64,000 bases of DNA. It comes from Corythucha ciliata. Taxonomy: Eukaryota; Arthropoda; Insecta; Hemiptera; Tingidae. The stretch lies in contig CM075938.1 of assembly GCA_038030265.1 (NCBI GenBank), positions 14,919,009 through 14,983,008 of the forward strand, read 5' to 3'. This document shows positions 1-13,440 of the stretch, in pieces; within the stretch, counting starts at the first letter, position 1; each line of letters opens with the position of its first letter. Both the position numbers and the translations under genes were made by a program. The notes under the pieces were generated by a model, which made no database searches, was not told where the DNA came from, and saw nothing but the letters and a program-made list of their open reading frames with translations.

Positions 1-1260
1 ACTTTGCATTTTTACAGTAAATAAGACCCACTACCTGAAATGACACGGCTATTCAGTAAATTCCGTTGAGTGATTCTTTGGGCGCTTTTGAAGCCACCTA
101 TCCTGGGTTTCGCGGTCACAAAAATGATCCCGAACCTTCCAATTTTGCTAAAAACTAAACCCCAAAACTGTCAATTTCACGGATATTGATCCAGGAAACT
201 TGTAATTTCACTCAAATTAGGATCCGAACTTGGAAACTCACGAATATCTCTGAATTTTTTTATTACAAAGCTGTGGCCGTTGGGCGCGGATTCGAAGCCG
301 GGTTGCCCTGATAGGTACATATTCACCAATAAAAGAGCCCAGAAACTACAGCAAAGACCTGAAACTTACAATAATTTCAAAATATTTAGGCAGGAAACTT
401 CTAGTTTCACGGTTAATCGGCTCCGAGATGTAGTAATTTTGTGGCTATTCGCCCGCAGGCTTTGGCTCTGCCGTGGCCGCCGTACTGAAAAGTGGCTCAT
501 AAACTGGAAATTTCACGAAAATTAAGAACAGAAAGATACAATTTCGTGAAAATTGATGCCCGAAACATGCAATTTCGTTGATTTTTACCTCAGAGTGGAG
601 TAATTTCGTGGCAATATTTGCCGGGCATTGGACGCTAGTTCACCCGGGTCCCACGGTCACTTAAAGTAAAGACACTGAAACTGGCTATTTCAAGAAAATA
701 AAGACCAGAAACGAGCAATATCTAGAATGTTCGACCATGGAACTTCCGATTTTGCAGTTATTTAGTTCCAAAAGGTTGCAATGTCACGGCTATTCGTCAG
801 GCATGAGCTCTATCATGGCAAAAAGGCCCAAAACTTGCGATACAGGGATAATTAAGAACATGAAGTCACCATTCTGAGAATGGTCGGACCAAAATCTTAC
901 ATTTTCACAGATATTTATCTCCGAATGGTGTCATTGCGCGCTGTTATTCGTCAAGCTTTCGGAGATTTTATGACCGGCTAGACTGGTATCTCTACGCCAA
1001 CTATGCCATTTAGTAAACGATAAAGGTTCGGAAGCATGCCGTTTAGCTGATATTTTTAGCCGCGAAACATGCAATTTCGCAGATTTTCATCTAACTGAGG
1101 TAGCAATTTCACCGCTGTTAAAGATAAACTTTCTCAAGTTTCTCGGTCAAGGCTTCACCTCTTTTGACCGTCATTTATCTTGTCAAAATTGCTCTTTCTG
1201 GCCTTGAACTCACGTTTAATAGCCGAAACAATTAGGTTATTGGGTGAAAATTTGCAGTTC
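1..1260 (+). repeat. Degenerate tandem repeat block, family R-A
   Basis: The block is built of decayed copies of a unit of roughly 45-55 bp. Its recurring words are GAAACTTGCAATTTCACGG and variants of AAATTAAGACCCGAA. They recur near 130, 190, 360, 510, 560, 680, 770 and 1070. No two copies are identical, so the array is old. It runs off the left edge of the window. A small related patch lies near 30380-30440. I see no coding sequence; the small open frame near 280-525 is a by-product of the repeat. Confidence 0.6.
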
Positions 1261-3720
1261 TCTGCTTGAATTATCAGTCCTGGTGGATGGGTGGGGGGGG
1301 GTGACAGTTTCCAAGTGACTCTGCCAGTTTTTTGTTATAATTTTACCTGACCTTCACGAAAAATCGCAATTTGCCGTGAAAGCCACACTACTACCACTTC
1401 CGCTGTCGAACCGATCGTACAATAGGCGCGTATTTAACTGATAAAAATATCCCAAAATGCATTTTAGATTTTTTTTTTCTCGATTTCAGCCGCGAAATAG
1501 CCCAAAACACTCGGTTTATAGGCCAATCTGACAACTCTGGACGTCAATACGAGGCCGTTCCAAACCCATTCCCGCTGGGCCCAAAACGCAGTCCCCGAAA
1601 TAAACCGCAAAGGCTTGAGAAAGACTAATCACTTTTCTCTTGTATTCAGAGTTGAAACATTACATCACTGACACCCTTCCCACTTTGTCTGAGCCACTTA
1701 ACTATAAGCGGGCTGCCTACACAGAACTTTACCCAGTGACCTTTCCTTATTTACGAGCTCGAAGGAAATAGTTTTAAACTGGCGTATTGATTTCAGCCCC
1801 CCCTCCCCCTGCCAAGACTACGAACGAGCTTTCCTATGTTATGGCGACTTTTTTTTTTATCACCACGCGTAAAAATTTTTTTACGGGTTGCTGCTTAAAG
1901 GAGGCTCGCGGTCGAGGAATTTTTTCCAAGCTAATGAGCGGTATAAGCCTTGCAGGGGTTTTCTTTATACTTTTCCTTTTTAATTATAAAAGAAAAGAAA
2001 AAAACTTGGGAGTGTCTCTATATTATTCGCCGTCCACTGGAGTTTTCCCCCGAGGGGGATGAAAACTCCACTAGCACGAGGCATGTGTAAGAAAGAGAGA
2101 GAGAGAAAAAAAAGAAGAAAATAAGAAAAAGGGTCACGCCTGTCTGAGTCCAGTCACCCTTGGCTGGTCCACCACCTGCCGCTCCGGAAAAAGAGCTTGA
2201 TATTCTTACAATACAAGAAAACACACGGTTTAGATAATAATGTAATATTTTTTTCAATTGAAAATAAAACCCCTTTTAGCCTCTACTATACGGTATTCCA
2301 TCTGCTTCTCTGGTGGCATTTGTATCATAAAGGGGCTGTTGTGAAGATAGTGGAGTCCAGTCAAAAGGACCTAACGCCACTTATTACTACGCTATTACTC
2401 TTTTAAGTAGTGTACCCTCCACCCACCCACCCAATGTCGAACCCACTGTCAACTTTACAAAGCGAAAACACGGTAAAAAAAAAAAAAAAAAAAAAAAAAA
2501 ACCACTTCTATTGTTGGTATGAGAGAAGCTCTCCATACAGAATGTAAGAAGTAACCAACCGAAAGAAATCGAATTGTCGCTCCTTTCTTGCATGCACTTA
2601 TAAAAGAGGCGAACTACCTAAAAATGACACCAATCCTCCCCCCCCCCCTCCATCAAACCCATCGGTGAAAAGAATGATTGGTCACACGACTTCGTAATGA
2701 GCGAGGGAGTCCAAAACGTCCCCAGTCGATAACACAACCGTCGTACACTACAGTTAACCGTATTGTTGGTCGGAGGGAAAAAAGTGTCACATTATGTCTT
2801 ATAGGTTTCTTTCTAGAAAAAAAAAAAAAAAAAGGAGACTAAAATTGCTTTGAAATTAAAGCTGGTCGTTATAGACTTTCTATCTTGGTGGGGAGGTAGG
2901 GTACATGCATAACACGTTTGTAAATATCAGCGGGAAAAGGAAAAAAAGGGGGTAAAAATGGGAGTATCTTTTAAGAGTTTTGTGGATCAAAAGTAAATAA
3001 ACTTTCTCATCCATCTCAAAGTGTGTTTGTTTATGTTCCATTTATATTTTCGTACCGCTTCTCGAGGAGGGCTCGAGCAAACCTCCAAGTGGGCGGAAAA
3101 AAAAGAAAAAAAAAAGCTTTATGTGCTCCTTCGAGATCATTTTTGTTAAAAACTGTGGGAGTAATTTGAATTGAAAATTAATTGACTGCGATATGTCTAG
3201 TTTCGTGGAGCTATTTTCTGTTTTCGCAAGAAAAAAAAAAAATTGTTTCACCGCCTCTGAGAAGTCTTGACCACGCCTATATCCTTTTTTACTCGCCACT
3301 GATGGCCAGCTCTCTTTCTTCTCTCTCCGTCACTGTTACTTCAGTGCTTCTGAAGTTCCGAACAATTTAAAAGGTCAGAAGAGTATGAAAGGGGTTGGTT
3401 TGAGTGGGAGGGGCAGTTTTATAAGACTATGAAGAAGAGAACAGATGGCCCGGATCTGATGATACGTTATAGCAGGTGCAGTGGGGATTCAGTAACCGTG
3501 ACATTGTGGGCAAGGTAATTTTTTTTTTTTTTTTTCTAACCCGTTCACTACTCTTTCCGGGCGAATTTTTTCTTGGATATTCAACAAAAAAACAACCTAA
3601 TGACAGCTCTGCTCATTCTGTACGTCATTTTGTTTTCTCTGGTGTGCGAACATGGGCACGCGACTTCAGTATTCCCACTATAGATGGGAAAAATTAGAAC
3701 TAAAAATTGCCAGGGCAGTG
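1261..3720. other. AT-rich low-complexity DNA without recognisable genes
   Basis: This stretch holds homopolymers and short microsatellites: G8 near 1294, A27 at 2475-2501, C9 near 2640, A-runs near 2820 and 3230, T-runs near 3520, and a GA tract near 2091-2106. Every open frame is under 100 codons and passes through these runs. I recognise no protein domain, splice pattern or RNA gene here. Confidence 0.6.
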
Positions 3721-4556
3721 GAGGGAAACGTGTGTGAATTGATTTTTATTACTCCTACGGTATTTCCAGACGCATGAGCCCAAGTTATTCGAGTTACCAG
3801 GGGGTCCAAGTCGCATTTTTCTGGGCAATTAACTATTTTATTGTCTTTGAATTGACATAAAATGCATAAATACCTACTCGTCGTTTTCGAACATAAATAA
3901 TTCTTGATTCTGAGCCAAGCTTAATAAATTTGGCATCGTCCTTATTCCGAATTCAGAAGTGAACATATTTTCATCACGTAGATCACTCACTATAAAATTG
4001 ATGAAAACAAACGAAGAACGCTTTGACGGGTGCTGACGCGGACCCTTAAAATGATTTGCCTGAGACCGGTTGCATTTCTCAATTGATAACTTTCCAATGG
4101 ACTCATGAAACTCGTCCGGTTCAAACCGAAAAACTTTGAAATACGAACCTACAAATAGCCCACTGGGTGATTTTTTTCCAGAATGAACCAAATTATAAGT
4201 TGGACATCCGGTTGGAATCCGAAAAATCATAACGAATTTTTTATCAAATGAGGCGTCGACACCTGCTTTCTTTGCCCCTTTTCTCCGGTTTTCAAGGTCG
4301 AACAGATTTTACCTCCGACCTACTCCTAACCCATGAAAATTCAGCCAACGTTTGCCCTGTGTAAATAAATGGGAGCTAACGACATTTTCAGGTGCAATCC
4401 TGCCCCATTGACCATCCTGCGAGGGACTCTGAAATGGCTAAAATTTCACACTTGATCCCTGAACGGTTTGGCCAGACCAAAAATTGGTTTGAAACGGAGT
4501 TTGTTCACGACACGAGGATTACGAAAATATTAAAGTAGGTACTCGCATTTTCTACT
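3721..4556. other. Unassigned stretch with one unrecognised minus-strand frame of 118 codons
   Basis: An uninterrupted minus-strand frame spans 3874-4230. Its translation has a balanced composition and is not low complexity, but I recognise no family, signal peptide or membrane segment. No splice signals or neighbouring exons support it. It may be chance or a decayed mobile-element frame. The rest of the stretch shows nothing I can name. Confidence 0.3.
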
Positions 4557-4979
4557 ATGGACCAGCCATTGAAAGTATTGTCCACGTTATTCCGACGTTT
4601 GCAGACAGTTTTTCACGTTCTACCGAGTGACGAGCGCGCAATCAACTCTTCGGAGCAGAAAGACATGCCTCGGCGTACGCGGACATACTTGGGTCATTCT
4701 GGAGTCGTGGAAATAAAGCCAGAACTAATGAAAAGCATAAACACTAATTTTTTGGGTCATAGATAGGGGCACTGAAGTTGCCTTATATGAGTGACCGGCC
4801 CCATTTGACATCTGAGCATCATCCGGGGACGACTCATATGGAAACACTATTATGAGTAAATGACCCCGTGAATCGGGTGGTCGATTGTTTTTGGTTAAAG
4901 TTCGTTAAAACAGCGTATTATCATGGTTTTTCAACACGGAGTGTCCTCAAATCGAAATGGATTCTCAAGAAGACGAGCA

Positions 4980-5065
4980 GTTGAAGGAGTTCTCTCCGTT
5001 ATTCCGGCGGTTTTTGGATAGTTTGACCGAATAAAATCGAAGGCGCTGAAGTCCAAGGAAGAGCC
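4980..5065 (+). repeat. Copy 1 of a dispersed repeat (TTCTCTCCGTTATTCC type)
   Basis: The segment begins TTCTCTCCGTTATTCCGGCG and later carries GCGCTGAAGTCCAAGGAAGA. The same two words, in the same order with moderate divergence, occur at 14595-14710. The first word also recurs at about 8413-8436, just upstream of the second copy of the 3.2-kb duplication, and weakly near 4585. It is probably part of an old element whose limits I cannot define. Confidence 0.45.
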
Positions 5066-5253
5066 TCAACACAGGAAGACCCCGAGGGAACGGATAAAAC
5101 TGCCTGAAACCAACGACATCGTTAACGGCGAAACGCTCATTTTGTCGTCGGTAAAGGGAGCTGAAGCCTTCGTAGAAGTGTCAAAACAGGGGGCCGACTG
5201 GTGCCCAAAATTGACCAATATCTCGTATCACTGTCTCGTAATTGAAGAAAATG

Positions 5254-8200
5254 TCCAGCTATTGCAGGCAAAAAGTTCAGTTTATTTAACTGTGAGGGTC
5301 AAGCGGTTGAGTGGCTGTGAGTGTGAACGCTGTAGTTGAAAGGCTCTGTCTCTGACAACAACAAACTGAGCATTCATGAACAGCGGTTTTTTATGACACT
5401 GCGAGTCCGAGAATTTCAACGGCCTTTGTGCCTGTGATTCCAGCGTTTTTGAACCACTACTGGGGGTCCGAGACAAAAACAATAGTTTATGCCCACTGTG
5501 AGGGGGGGACCAACGTCCCCCTAAAGGAGCGACAGCCGCATTTGGCAAACTGAGCATTATTCATTGTAAAAATCTGTCACTTAGCCCCTGGGCAATGTTG
5601 GCAAAAAATGTTAACATTAAAAATTGGGTGGCAATTTCAAAAGTCATTTTTCTCGCGTATACCGTCTTCGAAAGCCTAATTTCACGGGTCTGACTCTTTC
5701 AATAACCAAATAACGCCAAATCGGCGCTTTCAATAACCAATTTAGTGGGCTTTGGCTCAATCATCAGACATGGGTTCAGGATTTGCTCAAGGGACGGGCT
5801 TGAGGAATTGTATGCTTCGGCATACTAAAAATGGCTAGGCAGTCATTCTCTGCCTCAAAATCGCTAAACTGGTTATTACCACTACAAAAAAAATGCTAAA
5901 CTGACTGGACTCGCACCAAAAAAGGGCAAAACTGACTATTTGTGCCCTAATGATAGTGAAACTGTCAATTTCCTGTCTAAAAATTGAAATACTCGCAATT
6001 CCCACTCTACAAATAGCCAAACTGACTTCTCACGCCCTAAAAATTGCTGACAACTTCTGAATGACCTTGCTTAATAAGACTATTCTCGCCCTGAAAATGG
6101 CTGAATTGAACATTCTTCGCCAATATAGGAACTGACTTGCGCGCCTTTTGGCTTGACGGACTTGGCGTCCTAAAAATGCCCCAAAATAGCCAAACTGACG
6201 ATTTCACGCCTGGAAAATGGATAAACGCTAATAATCCCGGCAATGTGCTCCCCGAGGGCATCAAGCCATGGCCGGGGAACGTTGGCTGTAGACTAAGCTT
6301 ATCATATGCGCGCTAGAAATAGTCGTACTCTATTCAAGCGCCTATAGAATGGCCAAAATGACTCTACGCGCCTTGAAATGACTAAACTGACGTTTCACTC
6401 AATGATAATGCCTAAAAGGTTATTCCTGCCCCGAATATTGCAAAATCGACTATTTATACCTACGCGCCAAGAGCTGTCACACAGAGAATTCTAGCCTTGA
6501 CTTGACGTACCTGCTATTTGCGCCCTATAATAGGCAAAACACGACACTTTGCGCCCTAAAAATTGCCAAATCTGCAATTCAAGTCATAAAATCCTCAAAA
6601 CTGACAATAATACGACTTTTGAATATTGCTTAACTGATGTTTAGCGCCATGAAAATGACCATGAAACATGCCATTCACAACCTAAAATTGACGATTCGCG
6701 CTTTGAAAATGCCTCTTAGAGAGAAAATGTCTGTCTTGAAACTGTCAAAGCTGACTATTGCGCGTCAAAAATGGCCAAACTGATCCTCCGTGCGCCATAA
6801 AAATGTCTAAACTGACGATTCATGCCCAAAAATATCATCTGGCTACGCTCATTCTGGTATTTCACGCTATAAAAGTGGACAAACTGATCTATAAATAGTC
6901 TCGTGAGTCGTGAATGCAATCTAATTATTGTGTAAAGTGCTGAGATGTTGGTCATTCCTTTCCGAGAGATTTCCTTTGGAAGCGGGACCGCGTGAACTCC
7001 AGCCCCCCCCCCTCACACTACAATACTACGACTAAAATATTGAGGCCGAAAAGAACGTGTATTGGAAAAAACTATACGTTGCACTGTGGACAGCCAGCGA
7101 GCTGATTTCTGTTTACACAACATTGTGTATTATATCTTTAGCATACATGCAGGCCCAGAATTTTAATTTCTAGAGGGGAAACGGCGCCTTATGATGAGGC
7201 GTAGAGCCAAACAGTCTGTATCCACAGCTAAATGACTATTTTATTCGCTACGACTGACAGTCCATGGCCAATAAGCAAATTACGCCCCCACGGACCCGCA
7301 CGTCCGCACACCAACTCGTTCGTTAATCCGCGACCCGGAGGCATACGACCGCCATGAATGTTATTTTGTTACCACCGCCTCATTTTATACTATAAACGTA
7401 CGGTGTGACGTGTCGATGACGAAGAGGGATGGATGTCTCTTCGATCTTAAAATATTCCCGGCTTGTACTTCCTTCCGTCAGACAGCATTTATGCTTCACT
7501 TAACTTAATGGTTCACAGCATAACAAATCTGATTTTGCTTCCAACGAAAAAAAAAAAGAAAGAGTAAACGAATGGACGGCGAGGAGGGGGTGAATTCTGC
7601 GTACAATATCTGGTACATCACTCTTTTTTCAACTTCCACAGTTTTGATATGGGCTGGGCTGTATATTGGCTAAGCTGGGGGGAAAAAATGGATGGCGGTG
7701 AGTTCGATAATAAATATTTTTGCGTGAATACACGGCAAGGTTTTTTTTTTCACCTTATGATCCTTGACAATCATATCTGAGGGAAAACTCGATTCATTCC
7801 CTCGCTGGGATTTATTATAAAGCCCCCTCAACCCAGTTCCAATTACCCATCAAACCCTACACATCTTAAATCTCACTCAGCCTCACCCTTTTTTTCCTGT
7901 TCCTTTGTCACAATCTAATAAATAAATTTTCTTTACACCCTCGTACCCAACCACCCACCCAACCAACACACAGATAAAATGAATTCCCCGTCCGTGAGAG
8001 GGTCGCTCTCCGTTCATCAGACCTTTTTGGGTGTGGGAAGAGAGCGCCGGGCGGAGACGGAAAAGGGCTTTGATATATTAAAGCGGAAAGGGCGACGGTT
8101 ACACGCTTTTTTTTTCTGGGAGGCTCGTTTTTCTCTTGAAAAACCACGTCTCTCCGTACACCTATACGGAAGTGATGGCTGTGGTAGTGAAAAGGTGGGA

Positions 8201-8358
8201 AAAGGAGGGACAGGGAAAAGTTTATTACGCAGAAATTTAAAACTGTATAAAAGGTTGCTTTTTTATGGAGCGGAATATATTTCTGCTCAATTATAAAGCT
8301 CCTCCTGATTTAAATAATCATTTTTGTCGGAGCGGGAAATTGGCTTACTAATATTACG
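5254..8358 (+). repeat. 3.1-kb segmental duplication, copy A
   Basis: The sequence from TCCAGCTATTG at 5254 to ACTAATATTACG at 8358 recurs at 8490-11598, an offset of 3236-3240 bp. The right part, from about 6900 on, is almost identical; for example, 7561-8340 differs from 10801-11580 by one substitution that I could find. The left part shows more substitutions and small indels. The content is a left stretch with an R-B array (5690-6900) followed by unique AT-rich sequence with C9 and polyA runs. A 105-codon open frame at 7979-8296 is present in both copies but resembles nothing I know. Confidence 0.9.
5690..6900 (+). repeat. Degenerate tandem repeat block, family R-B (copy A)
   Basis: The block consists of decayed units of about 35-45 bp with the core CTAAAAATGGCCAAACTGAC and linkers such as TATTCGCGCCC. 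The units vary in length and are well diverged from one another. The whole array is carried in both copies of the 3.2-kb duplication. An inverted R-B block lies at 30720-31190. Confidence 0.65.
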
Positions 8359-8489
8359 ATTGATTCATTTTTCGTTAACTTTTCTGACATGTGTTGTGCC
8401 AGGTTCACATGCGTCGTTATTCCGGCGGTTTTTGGATTGGCGGAGGAGGTAATTCTGAAGTCTGAAGTGAAGTGACAAAATAGGCCAAA
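8359..8489. other. Spacer between the two duplication copies
   Basis: This 131-bp spacer contains CGTTATTCCGGCGGTTTTTG (from about 8413), which also occurs near 4999 upstream of copy A. The duplicated unit therefore probably started further left than 5254, and copy B has since lost about 200 bp near its left end. Confidence 0.5.
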
Positions 8490-11400
8490 TCCAGCTATTG
8501 GAGGCAAAAAGTTCAGTTTATGTAACTGTGAGGGTCAGGCGGTTGAGTGGCTGTGATTGTGGACGCTGGAGTTGAAAGGCTCTGTCTCTGACAACATCAA
8601 ACTGAGCATTCATGAACAGCGGTTTTTTATGGCACTGCGAGTCCGAGAATTTCAACGGCCTTTGTGCCTGTGATTCCAGCGTTTTTGAACCACTACTGGG
8701 GGTCCGAGACAAAACAATAGTTTATGCCCACTGTGAGGGGGGGGGACCAACGTCCCCCTAAAGGAGCGACAGCCGCATGTGGCAAACTGAGCATTATTCA
8801 TTGTAAAAATCTGTCACTTAGCCCCTGGGCGATGTTGGCAAAAATTGTTAACATTAAAAATTGGGTGGCAATTTCAAAACCCATTTTTCTCGCGTATACC
8901 GTCTTCGAAAGCCTAATTTCACGGGTTTGACTCTTTCAATAACCAAATAACGCCTAATCGGCGCTTTCAATAACCAATTTAGTGGGCTTTGGCTCAATCA
9001 TCAGACATGAGTTCAGGATTTGCTCAAGGGACGGGCTTGAGGAAGTGTATGCTTCGGCTTACTAAAAATGGCTAGGCAGTCATTTGCTGCCTCAAAATCG
9101 CTAAACTGGTTATTACCACTACAAAAAAAATGCTAAACTGACTGGACTCGCACCACAAAAGGGCAAAACTGACTATTTGTGCCCTAATGATAGTGAAACT
9201 GGCAATTTCCGGTATAAAAATTGAAATACTCGCAATTCCAACTCTACAAATAGCCAAACTGACTTCTCACGCCCTAAAAATTGCTGACAACTTCTGAATG
9301 ACCTTGCTTAATAAGACTATTCTCGCCCTGAAAATGGCTGAATTGAAAATTCTTGGCCAATATAGGAACTGACTTGCGCGCCTTTGGCTTGACGGACTTG
9401 GCGTCCTAAAAATGCCCCAAAATAGCCAAACTGACGATTGCACGCCTGGAAAATAGATAAACGCTAATAATCCCGGCAATGTGCTCCCCGAGGGCATCAA
9501 GCCATGGCCGAGGAAACGTTGGCTGTAGACTAAGCTTATCATATGCGCGCTAGAAATAGTCGTACTCTATTCAAGCGCCTAATAGAATGGCCAAAATGAC
9601 TCTACGCGCCTCTGAAATGACTAAACTGACGTTTCACTCAATGATAATGCCTAAAAGGTTATTCCTGCCCCGAATATTGCAAAATCGACTATTTATACCT
9701 ACGCGCCAAGAGCTGTCACACAGAGCATTCGTGCCTTGACTTGACGTACCTACTATTTGCGCCCTATAATAGGCAAAACACGACACTTTGCGCCCTAAAA
9801 ATTGCCAAATCTGCAATTCAAGTCATAAAATCCTCAAAACTGACAATAATACGACTTTTGAATATTGCTTAACTGATGTTTAGCGCCATGAAAACGACCA
9901 TGAAACATGCCATTCACAACCTAAAATTGACGATTCGCGCTTTGAAAATGCCTCTTAGAGAGAAAATGTCTGTCTTGAAACTGTCAAAGCTGACTATGCG
10001 CGTCAAAAATGGCCAAACTGATCCTCCGTGCGCCATAAAAATGTCTAAACTGACGATTCATGCCCAAAAATATCATCTGGCTACGCTCATTCTGGTATTT
10101 CACGCTATAAAAGTGGACAAACTGATCTATAAATAGTCTCGTGAGTCGTGAATGCAATCTAATTATTGTGTAAAGTGCTGAGATGTTGGTCATTCCTTTC
10201 CGAGAGATTTCCTTTGGAAGCGGGACCGCGTGAACTCCAGCCCCCCCCCCTCACACTACAATACTACGACTAAAATATTGAGGCCGAAAAGAACGTGTAT
10301 TGGAAAAAACTATACGTTGCACTGTGGACAGCCAGCGAGCTGATTTCTGTTTACACAACATTGTGTATTATATCTTTAGCATACATGCAGGCCCAGAATT
10401 TTAATTTCTAGAGGGGAAACGGCGCCTTATGATGAGGCGTAGAGCCAAACAGTCTGTATCCACAGCTAAATGACTATTTTATTCGCTACGACTGACAGTC
10501 CATGGCCAATAAGCAAATTTACGCCCCCACGGACCCGCACGTCCGCACACCAACTCGTTCGTTAATCCGCGACCCGGAGGCATACGACCGCCATGAATGT
10601 TATTTTGTTACCACCGCCTCATTTTATACTATAAACGTACGGTGTGACGTGTCGATGACGAAGAGGGATGGATGTCTCTTCGATCTTAAAATATTCCCGG
10701 CTTGTACTTCCTTCCGTCAGACAGCATTTATGCTTCACTTAACTTAATGGTTCACAGCATAACAAATCTGATTTTGCTTCCAACGAAAAAAAAAAAAGAA
10801 AGAGTAAACGAATGGACGGCGAGGAGGGGGTGAATTCTGCGTACAATATCTGGTACATCACTCTTTTTTCAACTTCCACAGTTTTGATATGGGCTGGGCT
10901 GTATATTGGCTAAGCTGGGGGGAAAAAATGGATGGCGGTGAGTTCGATAATAAATATTTTTGCGTGAATACACGGCAAGGTTTTTTTTTTCACCTTATGA
11001 TCCTTGACAATCATATCTGAGGGAAAACTCGATTCATTCCCTCGCTGGGATTTATTATAAAGCCCCCTCAACCCAGTTCCAATTACCCATCAAACCCTAC
11101 ACATCTTAAATCTCACTCAGCCTCACCCTTTTTTTCCTGTTCCTTTGTCACAATCTAATAAATAAATTTTCTTTACACCCTCGTACCCAACCACCCACCC
11201 AACCAACACACAGATAAAATGAATTCCCCGTCCGTGAGAGGGTCGCTCTCCGTTCATCAGACCTTTTTGGGTGTGGGAAGAGAGCGCCGAGCGGAGACGG
11301 AAAAGGGCTTTGATATATTAAAGCGGAAAGGGCGACGGTTACACGCTTTTTTTTTCTGGGAGGCTCGTTTTTCTCTTGAAAAACCACGTCTCTCCGTACA

Positions 11401-11598
11401 CCTATACGGAAGTGATGGCTGTGGTAGTGAAAAGGTGGGAAAAGGAGGGACAGGGAAAAGTTTATTACGCAGAAATTTAAAACTGTATAAAAGGTTGCTT
11501 TTTTATGGAGCGGAATATATTTCTGCTCAATTATAAAGCTCCTCCTGATTTAAATAATCATTTTTGTCGGAGCGGGAAATTGGCTTACTAATATTACG
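8490..11598 (+). repeat. 3.1-kb segmental duplication, copy B
   Basis: This is the direct tandem partner of 5254-8358. Differences from copy A include extra G bases in the G-run near 8743, small changes in the R-B array, and one extra A in the A-run near 10786. The two copies diverge abruptly after ACTAATATTACG at 11598. I see no terminal inverted repeats or target duplication at the ends, so I read it as a tandem segmental duplication rather than a transposon pair. An assembly artefact is unlikely, because the left halves differ. Confidence 0.9.
8930..10140 (+). repeat. Degenerate tandem repeat block, family R-B (copy B)
   Basis: This block has the same unit and order as the array at 5690-6900. 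It differs by scattered substitutions and one-base indels. It was duplicated together with its flanks rather than by separate insertion. Confidence 0.65.
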
Positions 11599-13155
11599 TA
11601 CAATGACGAGATGGGAGAAAGAGTGCTGGGTTGCAAATTCGTAACATAAAACACGGGATTAAGGTAATTTGCATCAAATGACAGAACTGCTTATTTCCAT
11701 CTATTTTTATATTTCCAAGCTCATGAATGGATTGGTTGAGAGTGGCAAAACAAGCACTCAAAGTACTCTGTCGTCTCGTATTAGGAGTACTATTGAATTT
11801 GATGGCCCTCCGTGGCGCCGTATTACCCTCACACTCACAACTGGGCTGTTTTTGTTGCTGTTCGTCTTATTGTTAGAATAAAAAGTCATGACTGATGTAC
11901 AAAACACCTTGATGATCCTCAATTCTCTGTAGCTACCCCATCTCTCCCCCATTTTGTTGAAAAACTTTAAATTAACCGAATAATAAACGCAATGAGTCCC
12001 AAAGAGAGAAAAAGTAAATATGTAAAGAGGTCTGAAAGAATGGGAAATTATGAGAATTCTCGTTCGACCTTGAACGTGATGACGAGGAGTGGTAAAATAG
12101 CCCGCCAACCATTGCCACCACCTTAACAAAAACCCAAAGCACCTCCGGGGAGCGATGTTGTTAATTGTTTCCACGCCACCTGTTCCTGAATTCAGCGAAA
12201 GTCATTTGCATGGACCTTTGTATTTTTTTTTTTTTTGTTCAAACGGATGGAAATCGTTTCTGATTTTCAAGAAAATAACGTTCTTTTGTCCTTTCAATAC
12301 TATTTTGTTGCGTTATTATAACATAGAAATCTCTTTCTTACAAATTCCAGTGGATTGATTCCAGTGGTTGACGTAAAGCTGGTGATGGTGAGTGGGCGAT
12401 GACCCCGATTCCACACTAACGATCTATTGGAAAGAGCAATTGCCAACCACCCTCCTTAATGAGTAGACAAAATTTCCACCAGGCAGCATTACCAATGTTT
12501 GAACGAAAATAAGCCAAAATTCAGTTTCTAGCACTAATTTTAATTGATTCTGACCCCCAACAAAAAGGGTGAAACCGGCCGCGCCAACACACGAAATTTG
12601 CTTTTTGAAAGGGCCATTCCACGTTCACAGCTATCGAAAAAGCCAAACCACCGAAATTGTGTTTTATAACAACCCAACCTGTTAAATTGTTTTTTTTCTT
12701 CTTCTTCTGAGCATCCAAGTCCACGAAATCACTCTCATTGGTTCAAACCGCCGGTTTGTAAAGCGGAATTTAAGGAAAACCCCCACTTTTCTAACTGGGG
12801 CAGACACGCAAATTAACTGCGAAATATGTCGTATTGGTGTCTTCCAGAGTCCAAAGCCGATTTTATTTTGCTTTTAAACAAGGCCTCCTCTTCGAAACTC
12901 GTCTTATTGGGCTTTGAAGGTCTCAAATCCACGAATTTAGGGCAAAACCTACGATATTTAAGTTTTTAATGAGCCAGTATATCGAAATGTGGATTCAGAA
13001 AGGGCGAGAAACAGTGAAATCGGGGGTCCAAAGGAGCTTAAACTTTAAAAAGTATTTCTCAAAAATCAAAATATCGTGACTTTGATTTTGTAGAAGACAA
13101 TTTTACGATATTTTGTTTTTATTTGAGTGAGAATTCACTAAGTTCATGGTTCAAG
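11599..13155. other. AT-rich stretch without recognisable genes
   Basis: A 138-codon minus-strand frame (11758-12174) and shorter frames are present. None resembles a known protein or shows supporting exon structure. Between about 12880 and 12960 there are faint R-C-like words. I see nothing else. Confidence 0.5.
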
Positions 13156-13159
13156 GCCC

Positions 13160-13440
13160 ATAATAAATGGTGGACAGAAATTGTGGTTAGACATTGCGAT
13201 TAGCCCAACACATCACAAAACAACATTGTGGTTAGTAAGTATTGTGGTTAGACCATAATTGTTGTAGTTGGACCATATTTTCGTTGCACCGTATTGTGGT
13301 TGGACCCTAGTGGTTAGGGCCTATTGTGAATGAACCATTGTGGTTGGACCATAAACTGTGTTTAGCCCATAATATATTGTGGATAGACCATATTGTTGTT
13401 GGACCATATTGTGGTTAGACCATATTGACCCCTCTCCGAA
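13160..13440 (+). repeat. Short-unit tandem repeat, family R-E
   Basis: The block is built from about 15-18 bp units of the form TGTGGTTAGACCATAT, with variants such as TTGTTGGACCATA. It is interrupted on the right by a GC-rich retrotransposon fragment and resumes at 14263-14295. The same family appears inverted at 57262-57500. Confidence 0.75.

Noticed and set aside
7979..8296. 105-codon frame conserved in both copies of the 3.2-kb duplication
   Set aside because: Identity between the copies reflects recent duplication, not selection. A minus-strand frame overlaps it and no domain is recognisable.
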